Assembly (NCBI GenBank): GCA_035582835.1
Contig: JAYKAV010002319.1
Coordinates: forward strand, 434,001 to 498,000
Direction of reading: 5' to 3'
Source: Phoebastria nigripes
Taxonomy: Eukaryota; Chordata; Aves; Procellariiformes; Diomedeidae
DNA: 64,000 nucleotides
Both the position numbers and the translations under genes were made by a program. Shown in pieces: positions 1-13,179 of the stretch; position 1 is the stretch's first letter, and every line of letters begins with the position of its first letter. A model generated the notes under the pieces. That model worked only from the letters and a program-made list of their open reading frames with translations, did no database searches and had not been told where the DNA came from.

Positions 1-3000
1 AGGTATTATTTCTGTTTTAAAAAGAGGTGGGAGCACAGAGCTAATGGAGGTAGTGTCTACAGCCTCCTTTCCCTTGAAACCTGCACGATCGTATGGGCTT
101 TCTCCTGGCCTTCCTCTATGCTTTGAAGCTAAGATGGAGCCTGTCTTGGAAATAGAAATTGAGCATGAATATCCTGCAGTCAGGGGCATTACCTGAACTC
201 TAGAAATTTGTAGGTTTTGAAGACTTCTGCTTATGCTTGCTGTGAAGGAGGCAGAGAGGATGAATGATGTTGCCCACTGAGAAGCTGTGATTCAGGTTTT
301 CTGGTCTATGTCTGGGGTTCTCCCATAAAACTCTTCTCAACTTTTTTTGTTATTTTTGCCCTGTTAATACATAGCTGCAGATGGCTGGAGGACTAATTTT
401 TCCTCTGATGTGTCCGATGTCTCTGATGTGCCCAAAAGAGTTTCAGGAGCCTCTGCAATTTCCAAAGGGTGGAAGTGCTACATTTTCATTTAATGATGGT
501 TTGACTCTCAAATGAGGTGGCTGATTTCTAGTAACAGCCATAGGCGATGTCAGAGCAAATGTAGATATTGTTCCCCTTATTTATATCCTTATTTTTAGAC
601 CTACTGGTACTGCTGTAGACTAGGATGCTGTTGGCTTCATTTGGGTTCTCGGGAATTTTGACAATACTTGCCTGCTTAGTACAAGGAGATGGAATAGGCC
701 TCCTCGTCCTGCATCACTTGCCATCCTGGGTTTTCTTTGAGTCAGGGAGGTCCCGAGTGCCAGCTGGCTAAGTGCAGACGGTAGCTCAGGCAGTGTAGCC
801 CCCGGTGAGTGGGGGCTCCAGCTCTAAAAGAGCCCTCCTGGACTTCCAGAGAAACTGTGGGGAAGTCACTTGACTTCTAGATGCTGTTTGAGACTTACAA
901 AGATTGCGGTTAATATTAAATATTAGCAGTCACTATCTAATAAACAAGCTTCATATGGGAATTCAAAAAGATAAATTGCAATGGTCCTTTGGGACGTTAG
1001 CAGCACTCTATGGGCTGAAAACCTTATGAAGGTTGGGTACACCAAACTGGATTTTCCTTTTTTTCGTTGTCCCTCTTACCCCCACCTTTCATTGGCAGCA
1101 TGCTATTTCGCAACAGGAATGATTGGAAATTACGTGGCAAAGATTTTCAAGGCTTCTTATAGAATTAGGTACTTTGATTACAACAGTCTATATTATAGTC
1201 ATCATGTATGTTTAAAAAGATATATCTAAAATGATAGGAAGATTTTTAATTTAGAACACTACTAATAATTTGTTTCCTTGATTCTTCTCATGTTTTTGGC
1301 ACCTCAGGTCCCAATCTGGAGAGTGGCTGCATAATGTCGCCAGTGTAACTTAGATTCTGAAATCAATGAGCCTCTGTCGAAACAGATAGATACATCCGCA
1401 TATAGCCAAATTGCAAGATGAAAGTCGTAGACTCTCAGTATTGCAAGATGATTGATGGGCTGTGTGAAGACTTGACAAACAAAACAAGAAAACCTTGCAG
1501 CTTTATGAACTTCATATCTAAGTGTACATAACTTAAAAACATTGAACATTTGCAAACCTAAGAAATTCCTGGAGAATTGTACAACACTTGGTTGCTGGCG
1601 GAGCCTGCAAGCCATAAAAACCTGCAGTTAATGATAAGGTTTGTTTTCATGCTGCAGTTAACATAAGTATGTGGGTGTGGGGCTTGTTAGCATGTTGAAG
1701 AGCTGCTTAGTGTGTCTGTTTATTCTTCTTTCTGTTCTGTGGAATGGCGGATGTGCTGGACATTTCTGAATTTAATGTATTTTGATGTATCTGTTGAATT
1801 TTTAAAGTTTATTTCTTACACAGAATCCTTTAGCTGGCATATTTTAAATACTTAAAGAATGCTTTAAAATGTTTTTATAATTTACCCCATTTTTGGTGAT
1901 GTTTGTTTGCACAGGTGGTCTCATTAACAAAGAAACTGCTGATTCACAGCAGAGTTTGCCTATGGCTTTAGACAAAAGATTAGCCAGTGCAGTTAGGGGT
2001 ACAAAACTTAAAAAAACTTAAGACTTCTTGATCATAAATGGGTTGTCTTGACCATTGTTATGTGGGTTGATATTACATGGCTAAGTTGCTAACAGAGACC
2101 TTTTTTGGTCTGTGTTTTTTAGCTTGATTGGGTCAAAGACTATTTTCAAAGCAAGGCATTTGAGTTTTATTCTGCTGCAAAGAATTATGAATCCATGAGT
2201 AACCTTTCGGGGGACAGAATAAAGAGCTGTCAATAGTTGGGATCTGCCTCCAAAGCTGCCAGTGTCATTTGATCTAATTTTGGTTGGAACTTGTGTCAGG
2301 AAGTGCAACAGCCCCTCCAGGGAGCTGAGCTCTACCCTTAGTAAATCCCCTAACCACTTTATACCTCAAAATGAACTGTTAAGGATATGTGCTTTGGGCT
2401 GAGAGGGGGGCTTATACTGAGGAGAGATGCAGTAAAGATGGGCTGTAGGACAAGGAAGTAAGGATGGGAACACTGGTCCGTCAGTACCATATGTCTGAGG
2501 ACAGCCATCAGCAGATGCCTAGGGAAGAAAAGGCAAGAGCAAGCACATGGTAATGTGTCCCCAAATACTCTATGGCCTTCAGGGTCAGGGCGTTTTTCAA
2601 CCAAAGGAGATGTCTTTGGTAATCTGTGATGGATTTTTTTCTTTCTTGTTTTTCTCCAGTCCCTTTTTGATCCCAGGTAAACTTCTGCTACATAGTATCC
2701 TGCAGCAAGGTATTCTACAGCTTAATTATGTGTGTATGAAGAAATAATAGTTTTTTTCCTTGTTCTGAATTTGACATCTGCTAGTTCCACTTGTTAGCCT
2801 CTAGCTTTTCTATTGGAAGAGACAGTAAACAATTGTTCCCTGTTCACCTATTTCATGTCACCCATCTTCGTAAACTTCCCTTATATTCCTACCTTAGGCT
2901 GATGTATCCAAACATATGCAATTGCTCCTTGCACAGAAGTTTTTCTCTTGCTTCTGTTGTCAGTTTTATTTAATGAAAGTCAGTAACAATGTATACTAAT

Positions 3001-3900
3001 TCAGTCATGACATCCCTACCATTCTATGGACCATAACCAATTGATGTGGGTATAACTGAAATTTCTCATTGTTTTGTTTCTTGCCAGTGTGGCCTCACTG
3101 ATCTTACTTGGCATGTCATTGTTGCTGCCACCATCTTGGCCTGTAATTCAGTCTTGACAGTATACTTTTCCTATTTTAGACCCAGAATTTCAATCCTGAG
3201 TGACACTTTTACTTGTTGTTGTTGTCCTGTTCATTTTGTTTGAGTCAAAATTTTCTTTTTCAATATACTCCTGCTCGTCCACCAATGTGACCTGTTTTGC
3301 CTTTTCTGCACACTTTCTATCCCTGCATACAGCATCCATTTCTCTTTTCACTGACTTTCCAATACATCTATTTGATCAGTATCCTCATCTAAATTAGATA
3401 TTTCATTCCTCTAAGCTGTTTTTTAGATTGCTTTTACGCAAAAAGCGTTGTCTGCTATTCCTTGCACTTCAAGAAAACAAATAAACAACCATTTCGGTAA
3501 TGTTTTCTTTCCCAATGCCAGCAGCCTGCTTCCATTTTGACTGAGGAAAAGCTGTCCCTGCTGCACGTGCTGCCCCTGCTCCAGTCCTGCCCTGTGCTAT
3601 GAGTTTGGATCCCTCTTTCTTCTGCACACGGATGGTTTGGTTCCTGGTTTCTCCATGGCTCTTGCCACAGAGTCCCTCATGGCCCTGTTGGGAGCCTCTT
3701 CGCCTCACCAAGCTCCTGCAGGCTCAGCAAACAGGCGCCTGAGGTGCAGCCCTGCTGCCTTGGTGCTGCATGCACTCCTGCACCACAGGCACTCTGGGCA
3801 GCGACCTGCTCTGTCCCTGCCACTCTGGCTGGGCTGCTGCAGGCCTCACTGGGCTGAGGTGGTGTGTTCCCTGTCGACGGTCCCTCTGTTTGGGAGTTGC
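1..3900. other. Upstream intergenic region, no gene supported
   Basis: This AT-rich stretch lies 5' of the HERC1 CpG island. I see only short open frames with many stops, no splice-bounded conserved exon, and no recognisable protein family on either strand. The longest minus-strand open frame in its left part (1304-1615) resembles nothing I know and has no flanking splice sites. From about 3500 the composition shifts to CTG/CTGC-rich and GC-richer DNA leading into the CpG island. It may hold distal regulatory sequence, but nothing visible proves that. Confidence 0.5.
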
Positions 3901-4214
3901 TTTGCAACTTGTCAAGCCAGTGAGAGGAGACCCTGGGCGCGCCCTTTCCCCCCGCAGAGCTGCGCTGCCGCCCGATGCGCGCCCCTGCCCAGCGGGCCGA
4001 GCCCCGAGCGCACCGTCCGCGGTGTCCGCACCGTCCCCACCGCTGCGCGCGCCGCGGCGAGCCGCTTGCAGGCAAGCGCGCGCAGAGGAGGCGCGGAGCG
4101 GGCGGCCGCGCGCCCACCGTTCCCGCGGCTGGCGGCGGCTCGCGGCCCTGCGCGCGGAGGCGGGGAGCGGCCGGCGCCTCGCGAGACCCGCGCGGTAGCC
4201 CCGCGAGATCTCGC

Positions 4215-4381
4215 CGCCTCTCTCGCCGCCTCCCTCCCCGCCCGCGTCATGTTTTCTCTTTGACAAGCCGCCGTCGTCGTTCCTGCTGCAGGAAAGGACG
4301 CGGCTCCCGGCGGGGACTTGCCGCTTGCCCCAGCCTCGCGGAAGACCCGGACTAAGGTCCGCCGCCTCCCCCCGCTGCCTG
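4215..4381 (+). other. HERC1: HERC1 exon 1, untranslated (5' edge approximate)
   Basis: The right edge is set by the donor CTG|GTGAGC at 4382, inside the CpG island. The left edge is a guess downstream of the promoter palindromes, since a start site cannot be read from sequence. No coding frame continues in phase from this exon into exon 2, where the family's start codon lies, so the exon is most likely 5' UTR. It contains a short upstream ORF (4249-4263, four codons and TGA). The long open frames through this region exist because stop codons are rare in GC-rich DNA. Confidence 0.5.
4249..4263 (+). other. Upstream ORF in HERC1 exon 1 (MFSL-stop)
   Basis: An ATG at 4249 is followed by three sense codons and TGA at 4261. 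If transcription starts upstream of it, scanning ribosomes would meet this ATG before the HERC1 start. Position -3 is G, a fair initiation context. Whether it lies in the mature 5' UTR depends on the unknown start site. Confidence 0.3.
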
Positions 4382-5254
4382 GTGAGCGCTCGGCTGGGGG
4401 GGAACTTGACGCGCCTGGCCCCCGGTGGGGACAGGGGTGGGAGGCCTGAGCGAGCCCGGCGGGGGATGGGGGTTCTCCTCAGCGCTGCTCCCCACCTAAA
4501 CAAACCGCCGCCTCGCGGGGCGCGGCCGCGGCGAGGGGGCAGCTGCAGCCCCGCTGCGCCTCGGCACGGCCCCCCCGCCTTGTCATTCGGGGGTGGCTGC
4601 AGCCCCTGTGCCGCCGACGGCTTGTTGGGGGGGGCGCAGGGAGGCGAGGCCGCAGCTCTAGCCACGGGCATCTGGGAAGGGGGGAAGGTGCAGGCAGGGA
4701 TGGAGAAGAGGGGGAGGCAGGTGGGGCCGGTCAGATGTCAGTGCCCTGTTGCTGAGGGTGGGAGAATGACGGGCGTCCAGCAGCTCTTCTTCCTTTGTAG
4801 GGAGGGGAGGAGGGGGCTTTTTGTGCCTCTTCAAAGTAGTATAAACTATACAAAATCTGCGTTGTGCTTCGGCTGAGATCCTCCGAGCCTGTGCTTTTCC
4901 CCTTGAGCCTCATGAATATGGTTGTAGTATGGCCGTGCATTCTTCCCCTAAGTGTTAAATGCATCTCTGGCAGTGTGCGTCCTAGGTGGATCTGGCTGGT
5001 GTCTCAAAATTCTGTCTGAAATTTTTCATGTTGGCCTTTATCAACTGTGTGTATGACTATATAACTATAGGTGTTCCATGTACCTCCAGACCTGTCATCT
5101 GAATTGCATTGTCTCCCCATGGCTTATTTGCTGGCTCTTACTTGCAGTACTGAAAAATTATATGTATACTTTTACTTAGAGATGATTTATTTTGTATTCT
5201 GAAGTGATGTCCTAGCAGGTGGTTTGTTTGGGGTTTTTTGGTTTGGTGTTTTTG

Positions 5255-5339
5255 NNNNNNNNNNNNNNNNNNNNNNNNNNNNNNNNNNNNNNNNNNNNNN
5301 NNNNNNNNNNNNNNNNNNNNNNNNNNNNNNNNNNNNNNN
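5255..5339. other. Assembly gap (85 Ns)
   Basis: There are 85 consecutive Ns. The left flank is G/T-rich (GGTTTGTTTGGGG...) and the right flank is a run of 35 Ts (5340-5374). The gap is probably a low-complexity tract that could not be assembled, so its true length is unknown. Confidence 0.95.

Positions 5340-5374
<35 letters not shown>
5340..5374. repeat. T homopolymer (35 bases)
   Basis: An uninterrupted T run directly follows the N gap. Its length is unreliable because homopolymers beside gaps are often mis-sized. Confidence 0.85.
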
Positions 5375-5377
<3 letters not shown>

Positions 5378-6687
5378 TGCATACAGTTAATGTCTTTTAG
5401 AAGTTACTGTATACAAGCTGCTTTTCATGTTTTTTAGGGATGGAACCCTATTGTTATGCTCTCTCTCTTTCACAGTGTACATAGGAGGGGTTTATGTGCA
5501 GTTGGTAAAACATCTTCATCTCCTGTTGTTTTAGACCTGTTCTTCATACCACATATCTAAGCTGATTGTTGCTTCACGGACTGTTTAATTTGCTGTAGCT
5601 GGGACCATGTGCTCTGTATACATTCATACATATTACATACGTATATTTACATGTATATATACATGCGTACATATTGTGTCATGAGCTTGATCAGATTTGT
5701 AGTTTAGCAAAGTGTTCTATGCTGTTACTTCATAACAGAAACTCAAAGCTATAGATTTACACATACTGAATTTAATGCTCCTTGTTAGAGGCCCCATATA
5801 AACCACATCTTCTCCATTGCATAGGGATGTGGGGCTGCGGAGGACTTGGATCTCAGGATTGAGTCTCACATAATTATGGGGAAAAATATAATAGACATTT
5901 AATCTGGAAAGGTAGATTGTATACCTGGTCAGCCTGCTACTGCTTCCCAATATTCTAAGAGGAATTTCTTAATTTTGTATGCAAGATTAAAAGCTGTACA
6001 ATGTTAATGTGCTACAGGACAGAAGGAGGACGTTGTCAGTCTCCTGTATCCTTGCACTTACAAGGAATTTGTTAGGTGGCTTTACACACAGTAGTTGTCT
6101 CTCAGAATGAAACGTCATAGGGCTCCTTGTCTCCAAGTATAAACAAACTTGTATATGTTTGAGGGTTTCCTCTCTGCTCTTATGTTCTTATTTAAATGTA
6201 TCGTGTATGTTTTGTTCGTTGTCTTAACGTTAAGGATAACCACGTTTTTGTGGCTGGAAGTATATAAGTTGAAGGGGGGAGTAGGGGTGTTGAAATTTTT
6301 TTTCTGCAAGCTGTGTAAAGGAGGTATTGATATCTAATTGTTTATTAAGAATAATAGGGATATAAAGTCTTTGAGTTATTTTTGTGGAAGGACTGCTTGG
6401 CATAGTAAGAATATAACAGCATTTTTTTATTCATTTAATCCTTGAACAGAAAGATAGTTTACCAGTGAAAGCTTTTTCTTCTGTTATTTCAGAACTGAAT
6501 TAAATGCATGTTAGTTGATTTAGGAAAGGATTTAAGTGGCCTGACTAAAAATCTCAGTTGTTTTTTGTCTTTAATTTACCAATTTCAGGTAGCCATAATC
6601 TTCCTTTTTTGAAGAAAACAGTGCAGGGATGCTCTGCATGTTTTAAAGTAGCAGTGATGAGTGGAGTTGGACCATTTTACTGGCATG

Positions 6688-6997
6688 TAAGAAAGATGGA
6701 GAGAGACTTTTTATCAGGGCCTGTAGTGACAGGACAAGGGGCAATGGTTTTAAACTGAAAAAGGGTAGTTTTAGATTGGATGTTAAGAAGAAATTTTTTA
6801 CAATGAGGGTGGTGAGACACTGGAACAGGTTGCTGGAGAAGTTGTGGATGCCACATCATTGGAAGTGTTCAAGGTAAGGTTGGACGGGGCTTTGAGCAAC
6901 CTGATCTAGTGAGAGATGTCCCTGCCCATGGCAGGAGGGTTAGACTAGATGATCTTTAAAGGTGCCTTCCAATCCAAACCATTCTGTGACTGTATGA
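6688..6997 (+). mobile_element. CR1 LINE fragment, 3' end, sense orientation
   Basis: About 310 bases match the 3' end of CR1 as I know it. They run from the degraded C-terminal end of ORF2 (GGTGGTGAGACACTGGAACAG and the GTTCAAGGTAAGGTTGGACGG block) through the typical tail 'GACTAGATGATCTTTAAAGG' and 'CCTTCCAATCCAAACCATTC', and end at CTGTGACTGTATGA. The copy is strongly 5' truncated, as most CR1s are, and lies in HERC1 intron 1 in the sense direction. No coding capacity remains. The left edge is approximate. Confidence 0.92.
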
Positions 6998-9900
6998 CCT
7001 CCAGAGGTGACTTACAACCTAATTATCTGATGGTCCTCTTAGTAAGTTTTTGAATCACTTCTCTTTCTGGAATACAGTAATTCTACTTTAAAATACAGTT
7101 GAGCCCATTTTTGCTTTAATATGCAATTTCTTATGTCAGAGAGTAAAAAAAAAATAGTACTCAAGAGCTAGACTGCAACTTAAATGCAAAATAAGCAAAG
7201 TATACACTTTGTGTTAACATTTCCATTTCTTGACTCAGAGTACTCCCAGTATAACTAACTGAAAAAGAAACTTTTGTTGTATAAATTCATGCATTTGTAA
7301 GGAAATGTTTGAGGATGAAATTTCTGTGTTATGCAGTACTGACAGCAAAAAGATTTTATTAGTAGTAAGGAGGACTCAACTGCAGGCTCTTTAAACAGTA
7401 AATTAATTCCAGCTTCCAGCAGAGAACATGATTGCTTGAGCCACCTGAACATACTCCTAACTAGCTTGATGACATTAGGTCAATCACAACAGGCAGTCAA
7501 GGCCAGAGAATATATCTGGCCAGTTCCCAGGCCACAGTTACACTTGCTGTTGACTGGCAAATTCCATAGCCACTGGGTTCCAGGCTATTTTGTTTTTTTT
7601 CATCTTCAGAAATTACAAGGGTTACTATGATGCACAGTGAGCAGCTGCAGCACACTGCCAGTTACTTCAGCAGCCCTAGGAAAGTAGAGCTTCATTTTCT
7701 GAGGGCTACTTCAGCTGTTTTTAGAGAGAAAACACCTACTAGATTTGAATGTTCCATATGACTGTCAACCACTACAGGGAGAGAGGAAAAAAAGAAAACC
7801 TGCCAGCAATTTCAGAGTTTGAGTACTTCTGAGAACCAATCATGAGAAAGAAACATAACCAACACAGCACTCACCATTCACTAAGATGACTTTGACACCA
7901 GGAAGTCAAATCAGCCATAGACAAATGCACCCTACATTTAACTAAATCAGACTAGTGCAAGATAAAAATCTTTCAAGTTATATAAACAGAGGAAGATTGA
8001 GTATCTGTACAGTATCTAACTGAAGACTGTCATATCGAAAGGATAATGACTTCATAAGAACCTATGACCAGAACTCAAATGCCTGCTCCACCAAGTCTTC
8101 CTGAAATACATGGTTTTTGTCTCCATTACTTATTTCTAAAATGGGGATAAAAGTGCTTCTCTATCCCATGATAATTACAAGAATAATTACATTAAAAATG
8201 GAAAGAAAGATTGGAATACTAAAAGTGAGTCTTAAACAAAAGTATTTAAATGTTATATACTTTTAATTTTACTACCAAAATACAAAGGCTAATTTCATGT
8301 GTAGTTTTTCCCATCCTTATATGCCCCCTTTACATATATAGAAAGGCTGCAGTCCACCTCTCTGCTTACATCAGAGCTAACTTGAAAGTTAAATCAGATC
8401 ACTGATCTGGTTGAATTTTGAATATCTATACATATGCAGATATTGCAGTCTCCTAGCTATTGCTGACTTTCTCAATTTATAATCATGATTACTAGTAAAT
8501 AAATCTTAATAATTTTTCTAGTTTTTACAAGAAGATGTCTGTTCCTCTGTCTTATGGTGGTTGGAAATATTACGACTACATGGTTAGTAGTAGTACAAGT
8601 TAGTAGAAGCACAAATGATCGTACCTTTGGGGGAGAGTGGCAGTGGTAAAACCTCACCAGGGGTTTCAGCCCTTTCCCAATGCAGGATCAGGCACCTTTC
8701 TTTCCTCAAATTGTTGGAATGTTTTTGATGCATGGGGATGTCTGCTTCTCAGCTCCTCTTTTTTACTAACTGCTTTTGATGTATATGGACTGTCTTGTAC
8801 ATTCTCAGCTTTTGTTTCAATATACTTTTATGCATCTGAAGAAGTAATGGATTAAATTGATTTTTGTAAGTTTCTCTGCTGAATAGTAATAATAAACTTT
8901 TATTTCTCTTCTGCTTGGGTATGTTTTGTACCTCACCCAAGGGTATAAGGGTTTACATTCACAGACCATGATTAGGTTTTTGTATAATTTTCTTTATAAA
9001 CATAAGGGCAAAAGAGCAAATAGGTTTCATTTCTTGTCAACTTAAAAATAACTTTGTCCTCCTTTTGTCTGTCTCTCAAAAGATTTTTGGAGTGACTAGT
9101 TATGACCAGCTGAAAGCATAGGGTTATATCGGTTTCAGTAGTAGACCTGATAATGAATAAATAATCCTAAAGGAACCTAAAATCATGTCGAAGACTAGGT
9201 CTGGAAGAGTATCAGTAGAACCTCAGCATGGCTTACCTGACAAATATTATAAAGCTAGGTAGAATTTAATGTTTGGAAAGAAAAGTTGATAGTTGGCTGC
9301 AGAATTAATCTGAATTAGGATATCAGTAATTTGGTTTCCATATGCTGAGCAGAAGGCTAATAAGGAGGAAAGATAGTGAACATTGTGACCAATGGAGATA
9401 GATGTTCACATAAATCAATTAATGTTACTGTGTATTTCATTGTAATGTTTTTCTTATGAGTGAAGAACAATCTGCTGTACCTGCTGTTCTTGCTTGCTCT
9501 TTCTCATTTAGTTCCTTTTGCTCATCGTCTTCCTGTTCCAGATTTGTAGGAGACCATGGCTTATTTTTTCTGCATTATTTTACTGTCCATCTCTATTATC
9601 TCGCACCTCTCCCTTTTTCCTTTTTTTCTGCTTCTAATGTCTCTTTTTGTCTCTTTAGTTTAAATTCTCTGTTAATTTGTAGTAATTTCTCTGCAGTGTC
9701 AGTATTTTCTAATTTATCATTTTCTCTTTTTCTTTCCCATGACTGTTTTGTATAGATTCCCATTCACCTCACATCTGTCATGACACTACGTACAGACTAA
9801 ATGTATTGGCCAAAAAGAACATTTGAGGAACATTACCTTGCACAGTGATCTACAGTGATTTTTGGCATGAGTAAAATATTGAACAAATAACTCTTTTAGG

Positions 9901-12721
9901 CAACATTGTGTCCTGTTACCATTGGTTTTAACTGTCATAGTTTGTCCTGGCCATGCGTAATATGGAACATCTTGTGGGTTTTGCATTGCTTGTAGGTTTT
10001 ACATTGTTGGCCTATGACAAGGCAGGATTTTAATCAAGTAAGAATGTTACATTTATTTGAATTAACAAAATAATTTATAAGGGTTCTAAGTGCTTATGCT
10101 ACAAAACTAAAATGTTGCAACTTTGTTTTCAGTCATATTTCAAATAAATTAACTGTTCCAGACCCATGATCAGCTATGTATGCAGAACTTCTGCTTTCTT
10201 AAGAACTTATCTAAAATAACATCCCAGAAAAAAGAAGTTTTTTGAATAGTCAGTCTCACTTGCAGTGAATGAATTGAATTATATTCTTAATGAGCTAGTA
10301 GAATTACCTGATTATTCTGATTGTGAAATCTTTCCTGAGTTTTGTGTAAGCCACAAAAAGCTTGATTTTTCTGGCCCATCCACAGAAATTATTTCTCACT
10401 GTTGTAAACAAGGATTTAATACTCTTAGCAATATTAAGAGCTGTAGTGCAGCCTGGCTGCCATCTGTTTAAATATTAAATTTTCTAATCCTTTTCAGAAA
10501 CTACCCAGGTGACATCATGCTTAAAGTACCTCTAGCACAGTTTACTCTAGGACCACTCATGTTGAAAATAGTAAATGAAACTGCTGTGAACTTGAGAAAG
10601 ATCATTGTCAGTGAACACACACTGAAGAACTCTGTCCTGTAGAAATACACAAATCTGCTTATTTGTTTTGCTTATTTGTTAAAGTTTTTCTTTTCTTGCA
10701 CTCTGTTTAGAAAATATCTTTACCTATCCATTGGGGAAAGGTGGTATAACATTACTGTGAGGCAGTAAATAGAATTCAGGCATGCAAGTTTCACAACCAG
10801 TTCTTTGCATGTTCTTTTAGTTTTGGTGTTTCCTGCCTTTGATTTGACTGTACAGACTTCCAGCTTCTTGTGTTACAAGCTTTTGTAATCAGGTTCCCAT
10901 AAAATAAAGTTAGATGTAGTCAGCATCTTACAAAGGCTGCTGAAATTGCTAATTGCAGAGAGGAGAGAGTGAGTAAGTGCTTATGAGTTTTGTTTTTCCT
11001 CTGAGAAAACTTCTGATTTTTAGGCCATGTAATGTTTGCAGCTTTATAGGTGCAGTTTTTCAAGAGCTTTGCAGAAAATAAAGCTTTCAACTGCTTTTGT
11101 AGCAGTTCTAAGAGTCTGAGCACTTAGTTTCTGTCAGAATAATTGTTTTTGTCTGTCCTTGATTTCTGCTGTAGTCAGACTAAGTTAAAAATGTGGTAAT
11201 ATGTAGCTTCATTAAATTCTGACCTTGTTAATATCTTCAGTGTGTGTGCTAGTTGCTGATTTAAGAAAATGTATTTTCTTCATACTGATTGAAGATACTG
11301 CATCTCATTTTATGCATGTTGATTCTCAGATTGTGGTTCATCAGGTGGTGCTGTCTTCATGTTTCCAGAATTCAGAAGCTTCTGGATCACACTTAAATGT
11401 TTTTTTCATTACCTTTCTAATATATATTTTCACTTTCCAGAAATTAATCCTGGTTTTGCTACAGGATATTATAACTTAACCCTTTATAAGTACTAAAGTA
11501 ATTTTCTAGCTCTTCCCACATATCTTCTAGCTTTTGGGGTAGACTGTTAAGGCTGTTTTTAATTGCTTTATACCTAATACATTATTTATACAGGGAGTGA
11601 ATAATCCTCCATTTTATTCAGTTGACACTGTAGGGAGAAATAACATTAGCTAAAGTAGAATTTGGATAGAATGTTAAATTTCATTCTTCTACTATTCTAA
11701 GAGTTGCTCAAATCTTTTTATAATTACAAGTGATAATATCTATGGTATTCCTCTCCAGAAACGTTGTACTAACTTACTGTTGAGTCATAATATTGCTTCC
11801 TACAACACATGATTCTCTCCTCTTATTTCTCTGGCTGACATGCCATGCTTTTTCTGAGCAGAAGAATATGACAGCATTTTCCAAATCTTCAAGTAAGAGG
11901 CATGTGTGTTTTGTATACATTTATAATGTAGGAGTTTGTGATGATGACCTGATAGTCGAACCTTCCTCAGTTGTATAACTCATGATGAGATACTTGTGTT
12001 AAAGAGATGGACCTCGTACAAGACACAATGTTTTCAGTATTTTTGATTGTCATAAAGAAATATTTGCAAAATGTCATAAAAATCTGGTTTTTATTTTGAA
12101 ACAATTAAAAAAAAAAAGTAAATGGAAGATTTGTGCTCTGCTTTCTGTTTGAGTGGCAGACAGCAAAAATGCAATCAGGTATGCTTACCAGGAAGTATTA
12201 TTACTATTTAAGAGAAAAGTAGCAGAGGAATAGGCTTTCATGAGCCATAGAAAACTTTGAAACTTAAAATTGTGTTAGTTGAAGAATGATTTTTGTAAGT
12301 TTGAAAATCTCTGTGGACTGTGACAAGTGATGCCTAAAGACTAGGTTAAAATATATTCCCCTTGTTTACTGCGTCCATTTGACACCACTTCATGCAAGAT
12401 CAGTTTTGCTTTTTATCTCTGTATTAGAATGTTTACTTGTTTGGACCTTGAACACAGGGAGGAAAGCACAAAGTTGTAAAATAAGAATTAAGCAGGAAGA
12501 TTCAGGTATATACAGGCAATGGGAAATCACTGTACTTGAAGATTTAGCTACATTTGAGTTGATTGTTCAATTTTTCCTTTTAGCAGTCTGGGCAGCAGTT
12601 ATACCTTCTTCCTTCTTATCTGTGGACTTTTATTATTACTATTGACATTCTTGATGGAATACCAATGATTACCTGCATTTGGCAATGAGGTAGAACCACT
12701 GTGTTGGAGATCATGATGCTT

Positions 12722-12742
12722 AAAAAAAAAAAAAAAAAAAAA
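12722..12742. repeat. A homopolymer (21 bases)
   Basis: A 21-base A run in intron 1. The sequence before it is not a recognisable retrocopy and I saw no target-site duplication, so I describe it only as a homopolymer. Confidence 0.8.
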
Positions 12743-13179
12743 GCGCCCTAAAATCAACTCCTCCTTTCCATACATCTAGGTTGTTTCTGTCTGTTGATAA
12801 GCTGAATGTGTGTGCTAAGGACTGAAAAAAACAAAACACATTTTGTGGGGAAGCTGTGCTGTTACGCTCTCTACTTTTAAAAATAGTAGGATAATATTCC
12901 TGTCTTCCACTTTTTAATGATCTTCTTCTTTTAAACAAAACAAAAAACCCTCTACTTTTTCTTGCCTTGATTCTCAGACTTAAATCTCTTCTTGCAGGAA
13001 TTTAGAGTTATCTCTTTGGAGTTGCCTGGAGCTGTTCCTTATCTTCCTGTTCCTCCCTCAAAAAGAAGCTACAGTGTGTGCTGTAATCACTTTATATGGC
13101 TTCTGTCCCATCTCCACCTTTCTTTAATTTATCACAGCAATCTTTCTCTTAGATCTATACCCAGCACCTTCTCAGTTCT

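Larger units (their letters stand above)
3900..4720 (+). promoter_or_regulatory. HERC1: CpG island with probable HERC1 promoter
   Basis: About 800 bases are strongly GC-rich and dense in CpG, in sharp contrast with the AT-rich flanks. I see no TATA box at a sensible distance. The island has GC-box-like GGCGGGGA (about 4160), several TGCGCG/GCGCGC stretches of NRF1 half-site type (about 3977 and 4044), a CTCGCGAGA element (4177-4186, CCTCGCGAGA) and the palindrome GCGAGATCTCGC (4203-4214). This is the usual form of a broad, TATA-less housekeeping promoter. It sits directly before a good splice donor at 4382, so I assign it to HERC1. The transcription start is not visible from sequence. A divergent transcript on the minus strand is possible but unsupported. 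Confidence 0.75.

Noticed and set aside
1304..1615. A 103-codon minus-strand open frame in the upstream region
   Set aside because: No family resemblance, no splice or promoter context, and a length that can occur by chance.
3637..4876. Long open frames on both strands across the CpG island (up to 315 codons on the minus strand)
   Set aside because: GC-rich CpG DNA has few stop codons. The frames overlap on both strands, have arginine/alanine/proline-rich low-complexity composition, and lack recognisable domains.
9456..9755. A 99-codon serine/phenylalanine-rich frame in intron 1
   Set aside because: Its composition follows from a CT-rich stretch. No domain, signal or splice context supports it.
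12379..12742. A possible processed pseudogene ending in the A run at 12722-12742
   Set aside because: The sequence before the A run has no recognisable protein or polyadenylation signal at the right distance, and I saw no target-site duplication.
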